Positions 1-9,307 of a stretch of DNA of 64,000 nt are shown here, piece by piece (the stretch's first letter is position 1; the number at the start of each line of letters is the position of its first letter). Source of the stretch: Corallococcus sp. EGB (lineage in GTDB: Bacteria > Myxococcota > Myxococcia > Myxococcales > Myxococcaceae); assembly GCF_019968905.1 (NCBI RefSeq), contig NZ_CP079946.1, positions 2,232,001 to 2,296,000 on the forward strand, read 5' to 3'. Both the position numbers and the translations under genes were made by a program. The notes below the pieces were generated by a model that saw only the letters and a list, made by a program, of their open reading frames with translations, was not told the origin of the DNA and ran no database searches.

Positions 1-84
1 GGTAAGGGAGCTGGATTGGTGTGGTGTTGACGTGTCTTGGTGGAAATGGCAATTCGATGGGAGACCTTGGCGAGGAGTCCCCGC

Positions 85-1593
85 ATGGCTGCGCCCATTC
101 GATACATTTTCGTCCTGATGATGGAGAATCGTTCGTTCGACCATATGTTGGGGTTCTCGGGTATCTCGGGCACTGACGCGGAGACCGGCCAGCAAACGCT
201 GCTCAACGGCCTGACCGGAAACGAGTTCAACACCTTCGATAAAGTCCGGTATCCGGTGAGCAGCCCCGCGGACTACGTGATGCCCGTGGGGCCCCATCAC
301 GACTTCCCGGACGTGTTCCTACAGCTCACGGGGCGTGACTTGACGCCGCAGGACGAGCCCGTCATGCATTATCCCGAAATCAAGATGTCGGGCTTCGTCG
401 AGAGCTATGTCGCCGCGGCGAGGGCGGCGAATTTCAAGGATGGGTCGTATGACCCGGGCGAGGTCATGAAGTGCTATGCCCCTGAGCAGCTTCCGGTGCT
501 CAACGCGCTCGCCCGGGAGTTCGCCGTCTGCGACCAGTGGTTCTCCTCCCTTCCAGGCCCCACCTGGCCCAACCGGTTCTTCGTGAACGCGGCGACGGCC
601 GGCGGACTCGACCACAGCCCCAACCTCGAGGAGACCCTTGAATGGGAAAAGCACCTGGATGGTGGCTTCAGGTTCGAGAACGGCTCGCTCCTCACCACTC
701 CGAACCTCGATTCGGTGATCTACACGGGGGACCCCCTGATTTGCATCGCGAAAGCCTGCGCCGGTGTTCGTACCTCGGAGGTCCGCCACTTTAAGGACCT
801 CAAGCCGGACCTCCATGCGCGTCGGGTCGCCCAATACACCTTCATCGAGCCGACGTATGGAAAAGTGTGGGATGACTCCTACGCGAATGGCAATTCGCAG
901 CATCCGCGAGACGACGTCCTGAATGGTGAGGCACTCATCAAGAAGGTCTACGAGTTCATTCGCCAATCGCCTGTTTGGGAGGAGAGCCTGCTCATCGTCA
1001 CCTGGGACGAGCATGGCGGCTTCTATGACCATGTGACGCCGCCATCGGCACCGAAGCCCGGTGACACGCGGCTGATGCCCTCGGCCGTCACCAGGTACGG
1101 GTTCCCCTTCAATCAATACGGTGTCCGGGTCCCCGCCGTCGTCATCTCGCCGTGGATCCCCAAGAATGTCATTGACCATCGACTGTACGACCACGCCTCG
1201 GTGCCGGCGACGGTCGCGGCCGCCTTTGGCCTGAAGCACATGACGCTGCGTGACACGAACGCGAACAACCTGCTGTCGCTCGCCACGTTGTCCGAGCCCA
1301 GGTCGGACTGCCCGGATGTCCTGCCGGATCCGAAGCGCCTCGCGCCCCCGCCTCGACAGGAGGCGAAGCCAGGCAAGCTCCTGGAGCCGACCGATGTGGT
1401 GACCGAAGGTCATCTGCCTGGCTTCTTGCACCTCGTGTTGCGCACCGACCTGGAACTGTCGCCACCTGCGCAGCGGCCGGAGATTCTCGCCCGGGTGCGA
1501 GCGATACGGACGCGCGCCGACGCGGAGCAATACATGCGAGAGGTCAGCGAGAAGCACGCCGCCGCCTCCTCGGGCGCTACGACGAAGTCATAG
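85..1593 (+). CDS. Phospholipase C / acid phosphatase-type phosphoesterase
   Basis: A 502-aa member of the phosphoesterase family that includes bacterial phospholipases C and acid phosphatases, which hydrolyse phosphodiester or phosphomonoester bonds. The N-terminus has the family hallmark IRYIFVLMMENRSFDHMLGF, in which the metal ligands E and N of MMENRSFDH are present. Further motifs are SGFVESY, SLPGPTWPNRFF and TWDEHGGFYDHV, the last carrying metal-binding D/E/H residues. I chose ATG 85 because GAGGAGT lies 7 nt upstream. In-frame starts at 37 (TTG) and 46 exist but lack a better ribosome site. There is no evident Sec or Tat signal peptide, unlike many secreted homologues, so location is open. 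The substrate cannot be told from sequence. Confidence 0.88.
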   Translation: MAAPIRYIFVLMMENRSFDHMLGFSGISGTDAETGQQTLLNGLTGNEFNTFDKVRYPVSSPADYVMPVGPHHDFPDVFLQLTGRDLTPQDEPVMHYPEIKMSGFVESYVAAARAANFKDGSYDPGEVMKCYAPEQLPVLNALAREFAVCDQWFSSLPGPTWPNRFFVNAATAGGLDHSPNLEETLEWEKHLDGGFRFENGSLLTTPNLDSVIYTGDPLICIAKACAGVRTSEVRHFKDLKPDLHARRVAQYTFIEPTYGKVWDDSYANGNSQHPRDDVLNGEALIKKVYEFIRQSPVWEESLLIVTWDEHGGFYDHVTPPSAPKPGDTRLMPSAVTRYGFPFNQYGVRVPAVVISPWIPKNVIDHRLYDHASVPATVAAAFGLKHMTLRDTNANNLLSLATLSEPRSDCPDVLPDPKRLAPPPRQEAKPGKLLEPTDVVTEGHLPGFLHLVLRTDLELSPPAQRPEILARVRAIRTRADAEQYMREVSEKHAAASSGATTKS

Positions 1594-1626
1594 CGGGGCG
1601 CGGCCAGACGATGACACCCGTGGACG

Positions 1627-1657
1627 AGGCACTTGGCGCGGTGTGCGCCAAGTGCCT
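1627..1657. terminator. Perfect hairpin downstream of the phosphoesterase gene
   Basis: AGGCACTTGGCGC and GCGCCAAGTGCCT form a perfect 13-bp stem with a 5-nt loop, 34 bp after the stop codon. No T-run follows, so it may act as an RNA-stabilising hairpin or a T-less terminator. Confidence 0.55.
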
Positions 1658-1704
1658 GTCCGCGAGGGGCACGACGGAGGCGGGCTGGTGGGCCCTGGGG
1701 GAAT

Positions 1705-1735
1705 TGACGCGTCAGCGTCCGCTATCGACGTGTCA
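1705..1735. promoter_or_regulatory. Two TGACGYGTCA-type palindromes spaced 21 bp
   Basis: TGACGCGTCA (1705-1714) and CGACGTGTCA (1726-1735) start exactly 21 bp apart. The same motif with the same period occurs three times upstream of the amidohydrolase gene (4862-4913). The regulator is unknown. This copy lies between convergent genes and next to an IS5 insertion, so it may belong to a displaced promoter. Confidence 0.45.
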
Positions 1736-1778
1736 ATGCGCCCTCCATATGTCCTCCTCAAGGGGGAAGGCACAGCTT

Positions 1779-2662
1779 GCGTGTGTCCGCAAACTAGAGC
1801 CAGAGGCGGATGGAGGCGATGAGGACCATCGCCAGGTGGTTGGCGGCGCGCTTCTCGTAGCGCGTCGCCACCCGCCGGTTCTGCTTCAAGCGATTGAAGA
1901 GGCACTCCACGCGGCAGCGCTTGCGGTAGGCCGCATGGCGGAAGGAGCGAAGGCGCGGCTGGTTGGCACGAGTGGGGATGACCGCCTGCACCCGGTGTTC
2001 ACGGCACCAGTCGCGCAGGCTGTTGTAGCTGTAGCCCCTATCTCCCACGAGGGCATCCGGCAGTCGGCGCGGCGCCCCCGGCGTACGCGCACGCGGGACG
2101 CATCCGCCCGCCATCAACGCCGGGAAGGCTTGCGTCTCATGCCGCTGGCCCGCCGTCAGTGCAAAGACGAGAGGGCGACCTTGGCCCTCGGCCCGGACGT
2201 GGAGCTTGGTCGAGAAGCCTCCCTGGCTGCGCCCGAGCGCTTCGGCCTCTCCCCTTTTCTCGGTGTCCCCCGAGCACCTGCCGCATGCTGGTGCGCTCGC
2301 ACCACGCTGGCGTCGACATAGTGCAGCGTCCAATCCAGCCGCCCGTCCTCATGCGCCTCGGCCTGCAACTGACGCAGGAATCGCGCCCAGATGCCCGCCT
2401 CCTGCCAACGATAGAAACGGCTGCTGAGCGTCTTCCATCGCCCGAAGCGCTCTCGTGGGACTTCTCGCCACGGCACGCCTGTGCGCAGCACCCAGCAGAT
2501 GCCGTCCAGTACCAGGCGATGGTCCTTATTGGGGCGTCCCCTGGCCGGCCGCTGTGGTGGCAGCAGGCCGGCCAGTCTCTTCCATTGCGCGTCGGTCAGC
2601 TCTCCCCGGCTCATGCCTGCTCAATGCCGGGCGTCCTCGACCTATTTTGCGGAAACGCTCTA
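1779..2662 (-). mobile_element. IS5-family insertion sequence (IS427-like)
   Basis: An element of about 0.88 kb with related ends. GTGTGTCCGCAAACTAG at 1781 matches, in inverted orientation, the right end that reads GCGTTTCCGCAAAATAG on the minus strand (about 2642-2658). It carries one transposase in two overlapping frames. Size, frame arrangement and end sequence fit the IS427 group. I could not define a convincing target duplication. Confidence 0.75.
1794..2614 (-). CDS. IS5-family transposase, two frames joined by a probable -1 frameshift
   Basis: DDE transposase of the IS5 family. Frame 1 (ATG at 2614, stop at 2156) begins MSRGELTDAQWKRLAGLLPP, the usual helix-turn-helix start (DUF4096-like), and carries the first catalytic Asp in HYVDASVVRAH. 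Frame 2 (through 1794) carries GGFSTKLHV, the second Asp in VGDRGYSYN and the Glu region CRVECLFNRLKQNRRVATRYEK. The frames overlap around 2255, where the coding strand reads AGA AAA GGG GAG. Moving one base back continues smoothly into EAEALGRSQGGF. This is the expected organisation for programmed -1 frameshifting, so the gene is likely functional rather than broken. Confidence 0.8.
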
Positions 2663-2779
2663 GTCAAAGCCCCCCGAGAGACCCCCTGCGAGGCATCTCC
2701 AGAGGGCTGAAACCGGTTGGTAAGCTGCTCGGGACCGTGGCTTCGGCCGGAGGTCAGTCCGGCCGGGGATGAGCTCGGC

Positions 2780-4717
2780 TCAGGACTTCGCCGCGTAAAC
2801 CTGCACGCCGCCCTTCCAGGTCGACAGCACCTTGATGGCGCGCATGCGCTGGTAGATGGCTTCCCGGAGGGGCGGCTGCTCTCCACCATTACCATGGCCT
2901 CGCCCACGCGACTGCTGCCCCATGGTCAGTGGGTCCTGCTGAAGGATGACGAAGTCTGCATGGTGGCCGGACTTCAGCGACCCGAACCATTTCTCGGCCC
3001 GGCAATGCCAGGCAGCATCATGGGTGATTGCTCGAAGGGCTTGCTCCGGCGTCAGGCATTCGTCCTCGTTCAGGGCATTCAGGGCCGGGTCTGCCTCCAT
3101 GATTCGAGTAATCGCCTGCTCCATCTCCCGCAGCGGTCCGAGCGGGGTGACGGCGTAATCGCAGTGCAGGCTGATGCGCATTCCCTTGTTCAGCGCCGAC
3201 TTGCACAGGGCGAGGGTCTGGGCTTTCTCCTGCCCGAGGATTGCCCTGTCGAAGACGAAGCCCCAGTACCCGACGTGGCCAATCAGGAAGCTGGGGGTGA
3301 CGCCCCATGTGGACATGGTGTTCAGCTGGTCAGGACTGAGCAACGCGCAATGCTCAATCCGGTCGCGGCGTTCCTTCCGTTGCTTCGGCGTCAGCGTCTT
3401 CAGCGCAGCGGCATAAGCCTGTGTCGTGAACTCCACGGCCTTGTCGCCGTTGGCGTGGATCATCATCGACCAGTTATTGCTGACTGCCGTCTGGACCACC
3501 TCAGCGAACTCAGAAGGGAGGATGTCCGGGTGCGATTTCCCCGGTATGGGGTAGTTGAAGTTGCCGCACTTGTCCACCGCTTCGCAGCAATAGGGTTTGC
3601 TCTGGTATCCGGTCAGGCCTTGGTTCGACCCGTCGGAAATCACCTTGAGGTGTCCGATATAGAGGTCCTCGTAGTGGTCCACCTCCTTGTATGGATCCAG
3701 CTTTTCGACATCGTCCTTCGTTTCGACCGCCAGTGCACCGCCAATTCGGACACCCGGTCGGCAGACCTTCAGGTAGGCCTTCAGGATTTCGAGCTGCTTG
3801 TCGGTCAGACCCGCATCATAGAGCATGGTCACACCGCGCTCCGCTGCAGCGTCGAACAGGTGAGTCAGGTTCGGTATTAGCTTCTCTTGGATGTCTTTAT
3901 GCTGATGAGTGGGAATGGCATTCAGCACTTCCTGCATCTCTGGGATTTCCTGAAGCAGGCCTTTGGTTTGATCCATGCATTTGCGGAACGTGCCGTATTC
4001 CTTCTGCAAGTGCGGACTGTGATCGTAGGTGAGTTTCAGGGCCGCCGTGTTCAGGTAGGCAGTGTGCAGCGACGCGCTCAGCAGCACGACCGGGATGTCG
4101 GAGACACAATTGTCGAGAGTTTTGGCATCGATTTGCGTCAGTTTGCTCAATTGGTCCGACGGTTTCTCTATGAACGGCATCATCGCCGGATCGACTTCGC
4201 GGCCCAGAACCCAGAAATCCCGATTGTGGCCGGTGCGGATGGCGTCTGCCTCCGCCTGGATTTTATCAGTCAGCCACTGCATGTTGTAGCCCGGCCTCAG
4301 GGACTGCCCATCGATAGCGCCCATGTCGGTGAACTCCGACATCATTGCCGAGGCGACAATGTGCACGTGCGGCTCAATCAGCCCTGGCAAGAGGGTGTCG
4401 GTGGGGTTCAGTTGGGCCCGGACAAACGAGACGCTGCGCGATTGCATCTGCTCTTCCACGTACGCTCGCGGGCCGGTGGCGACGACCTTACCTTCATGGA
4501 AGCCGATGGCCTCCACCTCCTCAGTCGAGCCGTCGATCATCGGGCGGATGATGCCCCCGTAAATCAACAGGCCTTTCGGAGGTAACTGCGGACCAGACTC
4601 CACGGGTACTTTGGTGACGGTGTCGAAGTGCTTGCTGGCCAGCAGTTCCTTGCTAAGCCGCTCCACCAAGGGACTGTTGCAACCACAATGCGTGCAGGAC
4701 AGACGGGGGTGATGCAT
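2780..4717 (-). CDS. YtcJ-like amidohydrolase family protein
   Basis: A 645-aa metal-dependent hydrolase of the amidohydrolase superfamily, closest in pattern to the YtcJ/N-substituted formamide deformylase group. Visible features are the N-terminal beta-sandwich segment (LLIYGGIIRPMIDG), the metal motif PGLIEPHVHI, a Lys-containing barrel strand (LKVISDGSNQGLTG), MIHANGDKAV, RIEHCALLSPDQ, and the C-terminal HADFVILQQDPL. It starts at ATG 4717 with AAGGAG 10 nt upstream. The first 30 residues include CTHCGCN, an unusual cysteine cluster before the normal domain start, so an internal start is conceivable. There is no signal peptide. The substrate is unknown. The promoter region holds three evenly spaced palindromes. 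Confidence 0.85.
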   Translation of the reverse strand: MHHPRLSCTHCGCNSPLVERLSKELLASKHFDTVTKVPVESGPQLPPKGLLIYGGIIRPMIDGSTEEVEAIGFHEGKVVATGPRAYVEEQMQSRSVSFVRAQLNPTDTLLPGLIEPHVHIVASAMMSEFTDMGAIDGQSLRPGYNMQWLTDKIQAEADAIRTGHNRDFWVLGREVDPAMMPFIEKPSDQLSKLTQIDAKTLDNCVSDIPVVLLSASLHTAYLNTAALKLTYDHSPHLQKEYGTFRKCMDQTKGLLQEIPEMQEVLNAIPTHQHKDIQEKLIPNLTHLFDAAAERGVTMLYDAGLTDKQLEILKAYLKVCRPGVRIGGALAVETKDDVEKLDPYKEVDHYEDLYIGHLKVISDGSNQGLTGYQSKPYCCEAVDKCGNFNYPIPGKSHPDILPSEFAEVVQTAVSNNWSMMIHANGDKAVEFTTQAYAAALKTLTPKQRKERRDRIEHCALLSPDQLNTMSTWGVTPSFLIGHVGYWGFVFDRAILGQEKAQTLALCKSALNKGMRISLHCDYAVTPLGPLREMEQAITRIMEADPALNALNEDECLTPEQALRAITHDAAWHCRAEKWFGSLKSGHHADFVILQQDPLTMGQQSRGRGHGNGGEQPPLREAIYQRMRAIKVLSTWKGGVQVYAAKS

Positions 4718-4861
4718 GGTGTACGTCTCCTTCCCGGGGCGAGATGTGCCGCGGTGTGTGGCGGCGCATGGGGCGAAGAAGGTTGCAGCGGGGATGCCAA
4801 TGTCCCGCCTGGAGGCATTGCGAGGGATTCAGAGATGAGAGGCAGTGCTTCGCGTCCTCCA

Positions 4862-4913
4862 TGACCTGTCAAATCGGAACGCTGACGTGTCAGCCCTTCC
4901 TCCTGACGCGTCA
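4862..4913. promoter_or_regulatory. Three TGACNYGTCA palindromes on a 21-bp period upstream of the amidohydrolase
   Basis: TGACCTGTCA (4862-4871), TGACGTGTCA (4883-4892) and TGACGCGTCA (4904-4913) begin exactly 21 bp apart, about two helical turns, 145-196 bp upstream of the amidohydrolase start. Regular phasing on one DNA face suggests cooperative binding of a dimeric regulator. Confidence 0.55.
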
Positions 4914-4976
4914 GTGCCTTCGCACGGGGTCTTGACGGCTGGATTCGCATGGCGCGATAGCGGTCCCACCGCACCC

Positions 4977-6242
4977 CTGAGTCATCCCCTCATATGAAGC
5001 CAAGCGCTTCTTTGAAGACAGGGCGGGAGTGGAGAAGTTCGGCGAAGCGCTCGATAAGAGGCCGCAGTCGTTCCTCGTTCATCCTGGGAATGTCCTGGTA
5101 ATACATGCAGCCCTGCCGGAAGAGCGAATAGGTGCGCGTCTTGACGGTGTTGGCCTTCAAGCCCTTTTCCATCCCGAGACTCTCCCCCTGCGGCGCCAAG
5201 CAGTGTCAGCAGGACTTGCGCCAGGGCGCTCACCAGCAGCAGTCGGTCCCGCTGCTCGGGACTTTTCACGCGCACCGCGGACCGCCCCATGCCGAATCTC
5301 AAATCCTTCACGTCCCGGAACGTCTCCTCGCACGAGAAGCGTCGGGCATAGAGGGCCACCCCCTGACGCGCGCTGGCCGCGGCCAGACTGGTGGCCAGGC
5401 ACCACGACTCCTTTATGCCCTGCTGGTGCACCAGCACCAACGCCGGCACCGGCGTGCGGTCCGCCGTCACGCGCACGCCCGTCAGCTTCTCCGCATGCCC
5501 GCTGTGGGCATCCATTCGGACGCCGGTTGCTGCGAGCCTCCAGCCGCTTCCACCCGCACGTCCTTGTGAAAGCGCACCACGTACTCAAAACCTGCCTGCG
5601 CTACCAGCGCGTACAACCGCTGGTCCGCGAAGCCCCGGTCCGCCAGCACCGTCACCTTCACCCCTTCGGGCACGCACTCCTTGAGCCGCAGCCGCACGGC
5701 GTCCTCCGCCTGGGCCCGGTTGCCCGCCAGAGCGCTCTTCTGCAGCGTCACCCACAGCAGGGGTGTCGTGCGTCCATGCGTGGTGACGAGGCTGGCCACC
5801 AGCGTCGTGTGGTCTTCGGCCTCATAATCCGTCCAGTCCAGCGCAACCAGGGCCTCGGTGCGCTCGGCCAGCACGTGCGGCACCCGCCGCGCCGCCAACT
5901 TCCAGACGTCCACCGCCTCGTTGGATAGCAACCAGTCCACCTGCTTGATTCCGTGCTTCTGCACTCCGCCTCGCGCCCACGCCAACGCTTGTCCGATGGC
6001 GTGCGCCGACAACGAGGCGGCGTGCACCACGCCCAACGTCGCGTACGCCAGCGACAGCACCCTCTTGGCGTGCAGGTCCTCCTCGAACAAGCCCTCCAAG
6101 AGCGCCCGTATCTGCTCTTCGTTGATGGCCACCTTGCGTCCCAGCATGGCCTCTCCTCCTGTACCGCACCACCACGCTTTGCACTCGACTGGCAGACAGG
6201 CGGCTGGCGATCAATCAGCTCAAATGAGGGGATCGCTCAGGT
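4977..6242 (-). mobile_element. IS4-family insertion sequence, degenerate
   Basis: The ends are inverted repeats matching at 16 of 18 positions: CCTGAGTCATCCCCTCAT at 4977-4994 and the complement of ATGAGGGGATCGCTCAGG at 6225-6242. The roughly 1.27-kb interior is one transposase gene broken in two places. No target duplication is obvious. Confidence 0.75.
4987..6147 (-). pseudogene. IS4-family transposase, broken by two frameshifts
   Basis: The protein runs through three frames: 6147 to 5482, then 5515 to about 5190, then about 5199 to the end of the element. It shows the IS4 catalytic set: Asp in ALDWTDYE, Asp in VTVLADRGFAD, and the YREK-type signature YARRFSCEETFRDVK. The last frame ends VFKEALGFI. 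Unlike the IS5 copy, the two joints (near 5490-5535 and 5180-5200) do not sit on an obvious slippery run, so the copy is probably inactive. Confidence 0.75.
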
Positions 6243-6524
6243 CTCGTACTCCTGGAACTCAGAGTCCCCCCAGCCCAGCATCAGGGAAGACGTCTTCTCT
6301 GCAGTCAGGCCGAGCTGACGCCCCTCGTGCACCTCGCTCACTCGAATTGACGCAATGCCTGAAGGGGCCTTGGCGCCCCCATGACGCAGCGACCGCATTT
6401 CGGGTAGGCAGGGGGCTCGGCGCCGCGAAAGCAGGGTTCTGTATTTCAAAGGCGCATCATGGCCAAAACGTCAGGGCGTCTCGGTATAGTCCTGGCCTCC
6501 AACTTGAGTAGGAGAAGAGCATCC

Positions 6525-8450
6525 ATGGATAGACGACAATATGCAATCTCGACGCGCCTGCGCGCGCTTGGGCAGGCGGCGCTGGTGGCGGTGGGTCTGG
6601 GGATGGGAGGTGCAGCGCTCGCGCTGCCCGACGCCTTCGGTCCCGCTGACGCGGAGATCGCCCGAGACGAGTTGGGCCAAAGGCTCTACACCGTGGACCT
6701 GCGGGCGGATGCTCAGAAAGACTTTTCTCAGGACTTCACCCCGAGCGAGCGCTTCGCGCCATACCTGTCCGGTCAGGCCGTGAACCTCGTGCAGTCCCTG
6801 GAGGCCCAGTACGGCTTCCAGTCGCGGCAGATGACCAGTGTCACGCGTCTGAGTTTCACCGCTCCACTGACGGAGGCGCAACTCAAGGCGCTCGCCATCG
6901 ACCCCCGCGTGGTGGCCGTCACCCCCGCCATCCTGATGTACCCGAGCACCCCACCCACGGACACCACCGCTGTCTGGCGCGACTCCGCGAACACCACTGC
7001 CGAGCCGCCCTACTCGCAATGGAAGCTGGTGCTTCCCTCTCTCCCGGCCATGCAAGCCTGGGGACAGCGAGCCGTGAACAGCGCCAGCCCGGCCGTCGTA
7101 CCCAATGGCCCCGTCGTGTACGTGCTCGATGTCGGCACCGGGCTGCACACCGGTCTCCCCAACGTAGTCGAGCGCGTCAACGGCGTGGTGCCCCTGGGCA
7201 ATGACTGCGGCTCGCGCCCTGGATTGTCAGCCTGCACCGCCGCGCAGCTCGCGAACGTGGTGGGTTGCTATAGCCACGCGACGATGGTTGCGGGGGTCGT
7301 CGGCGCGTCGAACGCGCAGGGCGGCACGCGCGGTGTTTACCCAGGAGTGAGCATCGTGTCGGTGTCGCTCTACCGGCCCCCCACCGGCGCCCACGGCTGC
7401 GTGTCGGGCCCGCTCACCAACTCGGCGGATGTCGCGCAGGCGCTGGACTGGATTGGCAACAACATTCTTGCCACCAACAACACTGGGCGCCCCAGTGTCG
7501 TGAACCTCTCCTTCAATTGGTCGTACAGCAGCCAGGTGCCCACCGGGTTGCTCGCGCAGATTCAGGCCGTCACGCACATGACGCCCGGCGCCCTCTTCGT
7601 GCAGTCCGCCGGTAACTTCTATCGGGACGCCTGCGCCAGTGCCTACACCCCGACGCAGGCCAATGACGGCGTGCTCGTGGTGGGCGCCATCAACGCCCAC
7701 GGCCAACCCGTGAAGCCCCTCAACGGCGTGCCAGGCTTCTGGAAGGACGTGGCGGGCCCCCTGCATCAGTCCGGTTCGAACTACGGCGCCTGCGTCGAGG
7801 CGTGGGCCCCGGGGGACGCAGTGCTCACCTCGGTCGGGGACGTCACCAACCAGCAGGGCACGACCACGTATTCGTCATACGCCTACGTCTCTGGGACCTC
7901 GCTGGCCGCGCCGCACGTGGTTGGGCTCGCTGCGGCGCTCATCGCGAGTGACGCGACGCTGACTACTCCGGCGAAGGTGGAGGCGAAGGTCCGCTCCACG
8001 CTTCGGAACCTGGGCTCACACGATGCCAATGGCCTGTCCATCTTCATGCCCTCGTTGAACGCCGCGGAGAAGAACAAGGTGTGGAACACGCCATACGCGG
8101 AACTGTGGGTGACGCAGCAATGCTACATCCCATACTTCGCGACCTACGTGTCGGGCTGCACCTTCCTTCTGGAGCCGGGGGAGCAGGATCGCCCCAATCT
8201 CTTTCGAGACCACGACACGCTCTACCGGCGCCCGAACATCGTGCCGCTCATGAGCCTCGATTCGAAGGGGGAGGGGGACTACACGTGCGACGTGAAGTTC
8301 ACGGACACCGGCTTCGAGTCGCACGTCGTGGCCACTGGCCAGAAGCAGTACTTCATCGGGCTAGACGTCACCGCGTTGGGCTCCTCTTTGCCGGGCACGC
8401 TGTCCTCGACGCTGTGTCCGTCCGCAACCGTGCGACTCGCCACGGACTGA
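6525..8450 (+). CDS. Secreted subtilisin-like serine protease (S8 family)
   Basis: A 641-aa exported peptidase. The start at ATG 6525 has GGAGAAGAG upstream at good spacing. An upstream in-frame ATG at 6459 would bury the signal peptide. The N-terminus has a positively charged segment and a hydrophobic stretch ending ALALPDAF. A prodomain-like part follows, with VNLVQSLEAQYG and TQAQ-type inhibitor I9 features. The catalytic triad is visible as Asp in VYVLDVGTGLH, His in CYSHATMVAGVVGA (SHAT replaces the usual HGTH), and Ser in SGTSLAAPHVVGLAA. The oxyanion Asn is in VQSAGNFYRDAC. Six or more cysteines suggest disulphides. The last roughly 130 residues are a separate C-terminal domain of unknown role. 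Confidence 0.9.
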   Translation: MDRRQYAISTRLRALGQAALVAVGLGMGGAALALPDAFGPADAEIARDELGQRLYTVDLRADAQKDFSQDFTPSERFAPYLSGQAVNLVQSLEAQYGFQSRQMTSVTRLSFTAPLTEAQLKALAIDPRVVAVTPAILMYPSTPPTDTTAVWRDSANTTAEPPYSQWKLVLPSLPAMQAWGQRAVNSASPAVVPNGPVVYVLDVGTGLHTGLPNVVERVNGVVPLGNDCGSRPGLSACTAAQLANVVGCYSHATMVAGVVGASNAQGGTRGVYPGVSIVSVSLYRPPTGAHGCVSGPLTNSADVAQALDWIGNNILATNNTGRPSVVNLSFNWSYSSQVPTGLLAQIQAVTHMTPGALFVQSAGNFYRDACASAYTPTQANDGVLVVGAINAHGQPVKPLNGVPGFWKDVAGPLHQSGSNYGACVEAWAPGDAVLTSVGDVTNQQGTTTYSSYAYVSGTSLAAPHVVGLAAALIASDATLTTPAKVEAKVRSTLRNLGSHDANGLSIFMPSLNAAEKNKVWNTPYAELWVTQQCYIPYFATYVSGCTFLLEPGEQDRPNLFRDHDTLYRRPNIVPLMSLDSKGEGDYTCDVKFTDTGFESHVVATGQKQYFIGLDVTALGSSLPGTLSSTLCPSATVRLATD

Positions 8451-8661
8451 CGCCCATTCTGCAATCCGCATCCACTCTGGCTTCTCCACCTGCTTCGCCA
8501 CGCCCGGAAGCGTTCGCTGCGCACCACTACGCCGGCAATCCCTCACGGCACGTCGTTGGCCGGACGGTTATGCAGACTGGGCGCAGCAAGCTCGCCTAGG
8601 TGAGGAATCCGTGATATCCTGACGATGCTGCATAAGGCAGCCAACCAACGTGGAGGTCCGC

Positions 8662-8934
8662 ATGCACAGAATCACCATCGGTGTGCTGATGGCAGTTGGC
8701 CTGGCGCTCGGCTGCGGAGGCGTCGGCGATGATGGACTCGCAGCAGACGCGGTGGACACACAAGAGAGTGCCTTGGCCCCAACCTGCCAGCCAGGAGAGA
8801 CCGCGCGTACCTTCTTGCTCTGCGGCGCCTGCGGTGCTTACAAGGGCAACTACAAGGAACTCAGATGCCGCAAGCCTGATGGCACTTGGTACCTCGCTGG
8901 AATCGTCGAGCAGGACTGCAATACCTGTCTCTAA
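8662..8934 (+). CDS. Small cysteine-rich lipoprotein of unknown function
   Basis: A 90-aa protein starting at ATG 8662, with GGAGG 5-10 nt upstream. The first 18 residues form a lipoprotein-type signal (ITIGVLMAVGLALGC) with Cys18 as the likely lipidated residue. The mature part has a spacer rich in G, D and A, then a compact segment with six cysteines (TCQ, LLCGACG, LRCRK, DCNTCL) that is probably disulphide-bonded. I do not recognise a family. Such small lipoproteins are common in myxobacteria. Confidence 0.65.
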   Translation: MHRITIGVLMAVGLALGCGGVGDDGLAADAVDTQESALAPTCQPGETARTFLLCGACGAYKGNYKELRCRKPDGTWYLAGIVEQDCNTCL

Positions 8935-9179
8935 GCAGGCTGCTAAGATTCCCAGCGTCGCCACTGCGGCCCGCCCCTGCCGTCTGGCGCGGGTCGCAGT
9001 GCGTTACCAGCAGGACATTCACTGTTCATCTGAGTTGGCTACCGCTCGTGAGGGTTCGCGGGATAGCAGTTGCATCATCGCCCTGGGCGGAAGGATGGCT
9101 CCTCGCTCACTCGCAGCGACGCGCTGCTGTTCGTGGACTTGACGCATGCATGGCGCACCGACTGAGTTTGGGGTAGGCA

Positions 9180-9307
9180 CGTCCTGGGCCTGAGCCCATC
9201 CTGTAGGCTGCTGACGCTTACCTCATTTGAGGGATTGCTCCCGCCAGTGCCTCCGACGCCTACTGCTGGCGGAGGAGTGCCCATGCGGATGGCGCTGACG
9301 CAGGGGG
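9180..9307 (+). repeat. Repeat copy A: leader and start codon region shared with 19.4 and 29.7 kb
   Basis: This segment shares CTGGGCCTG, a TGAC near the middle, TTGAGGGATTGC, ACGCCTACTGCTGGCGGAGG and ATGCGGATGGCGCTGACGCAGG with copies at 19385-19515 and 29693-29818. Here the start-codon region (ATG 9282) runs directly into a truncated beta-lactamase-fold gene. The stretch 8935-9180 before it holds nothing I can identify. Confidence 0.55.

Noticed and set aside
319-1557. 412-codon open frame antisense to the phosphoesterase gene
   Set aside because: It is fully opposite a gene with clear family motifs, and the translation is Arg/Gly-rich without any domain. Long antisense frames are expected at this GC content.
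6237-6449. 70-codon leftward frame beside the IS4 end
   Set aside because: No ribosome site or domain, and it runs into the IS inverted repeat. It might be a gene remnant cut by the IS, but I cannot support it.
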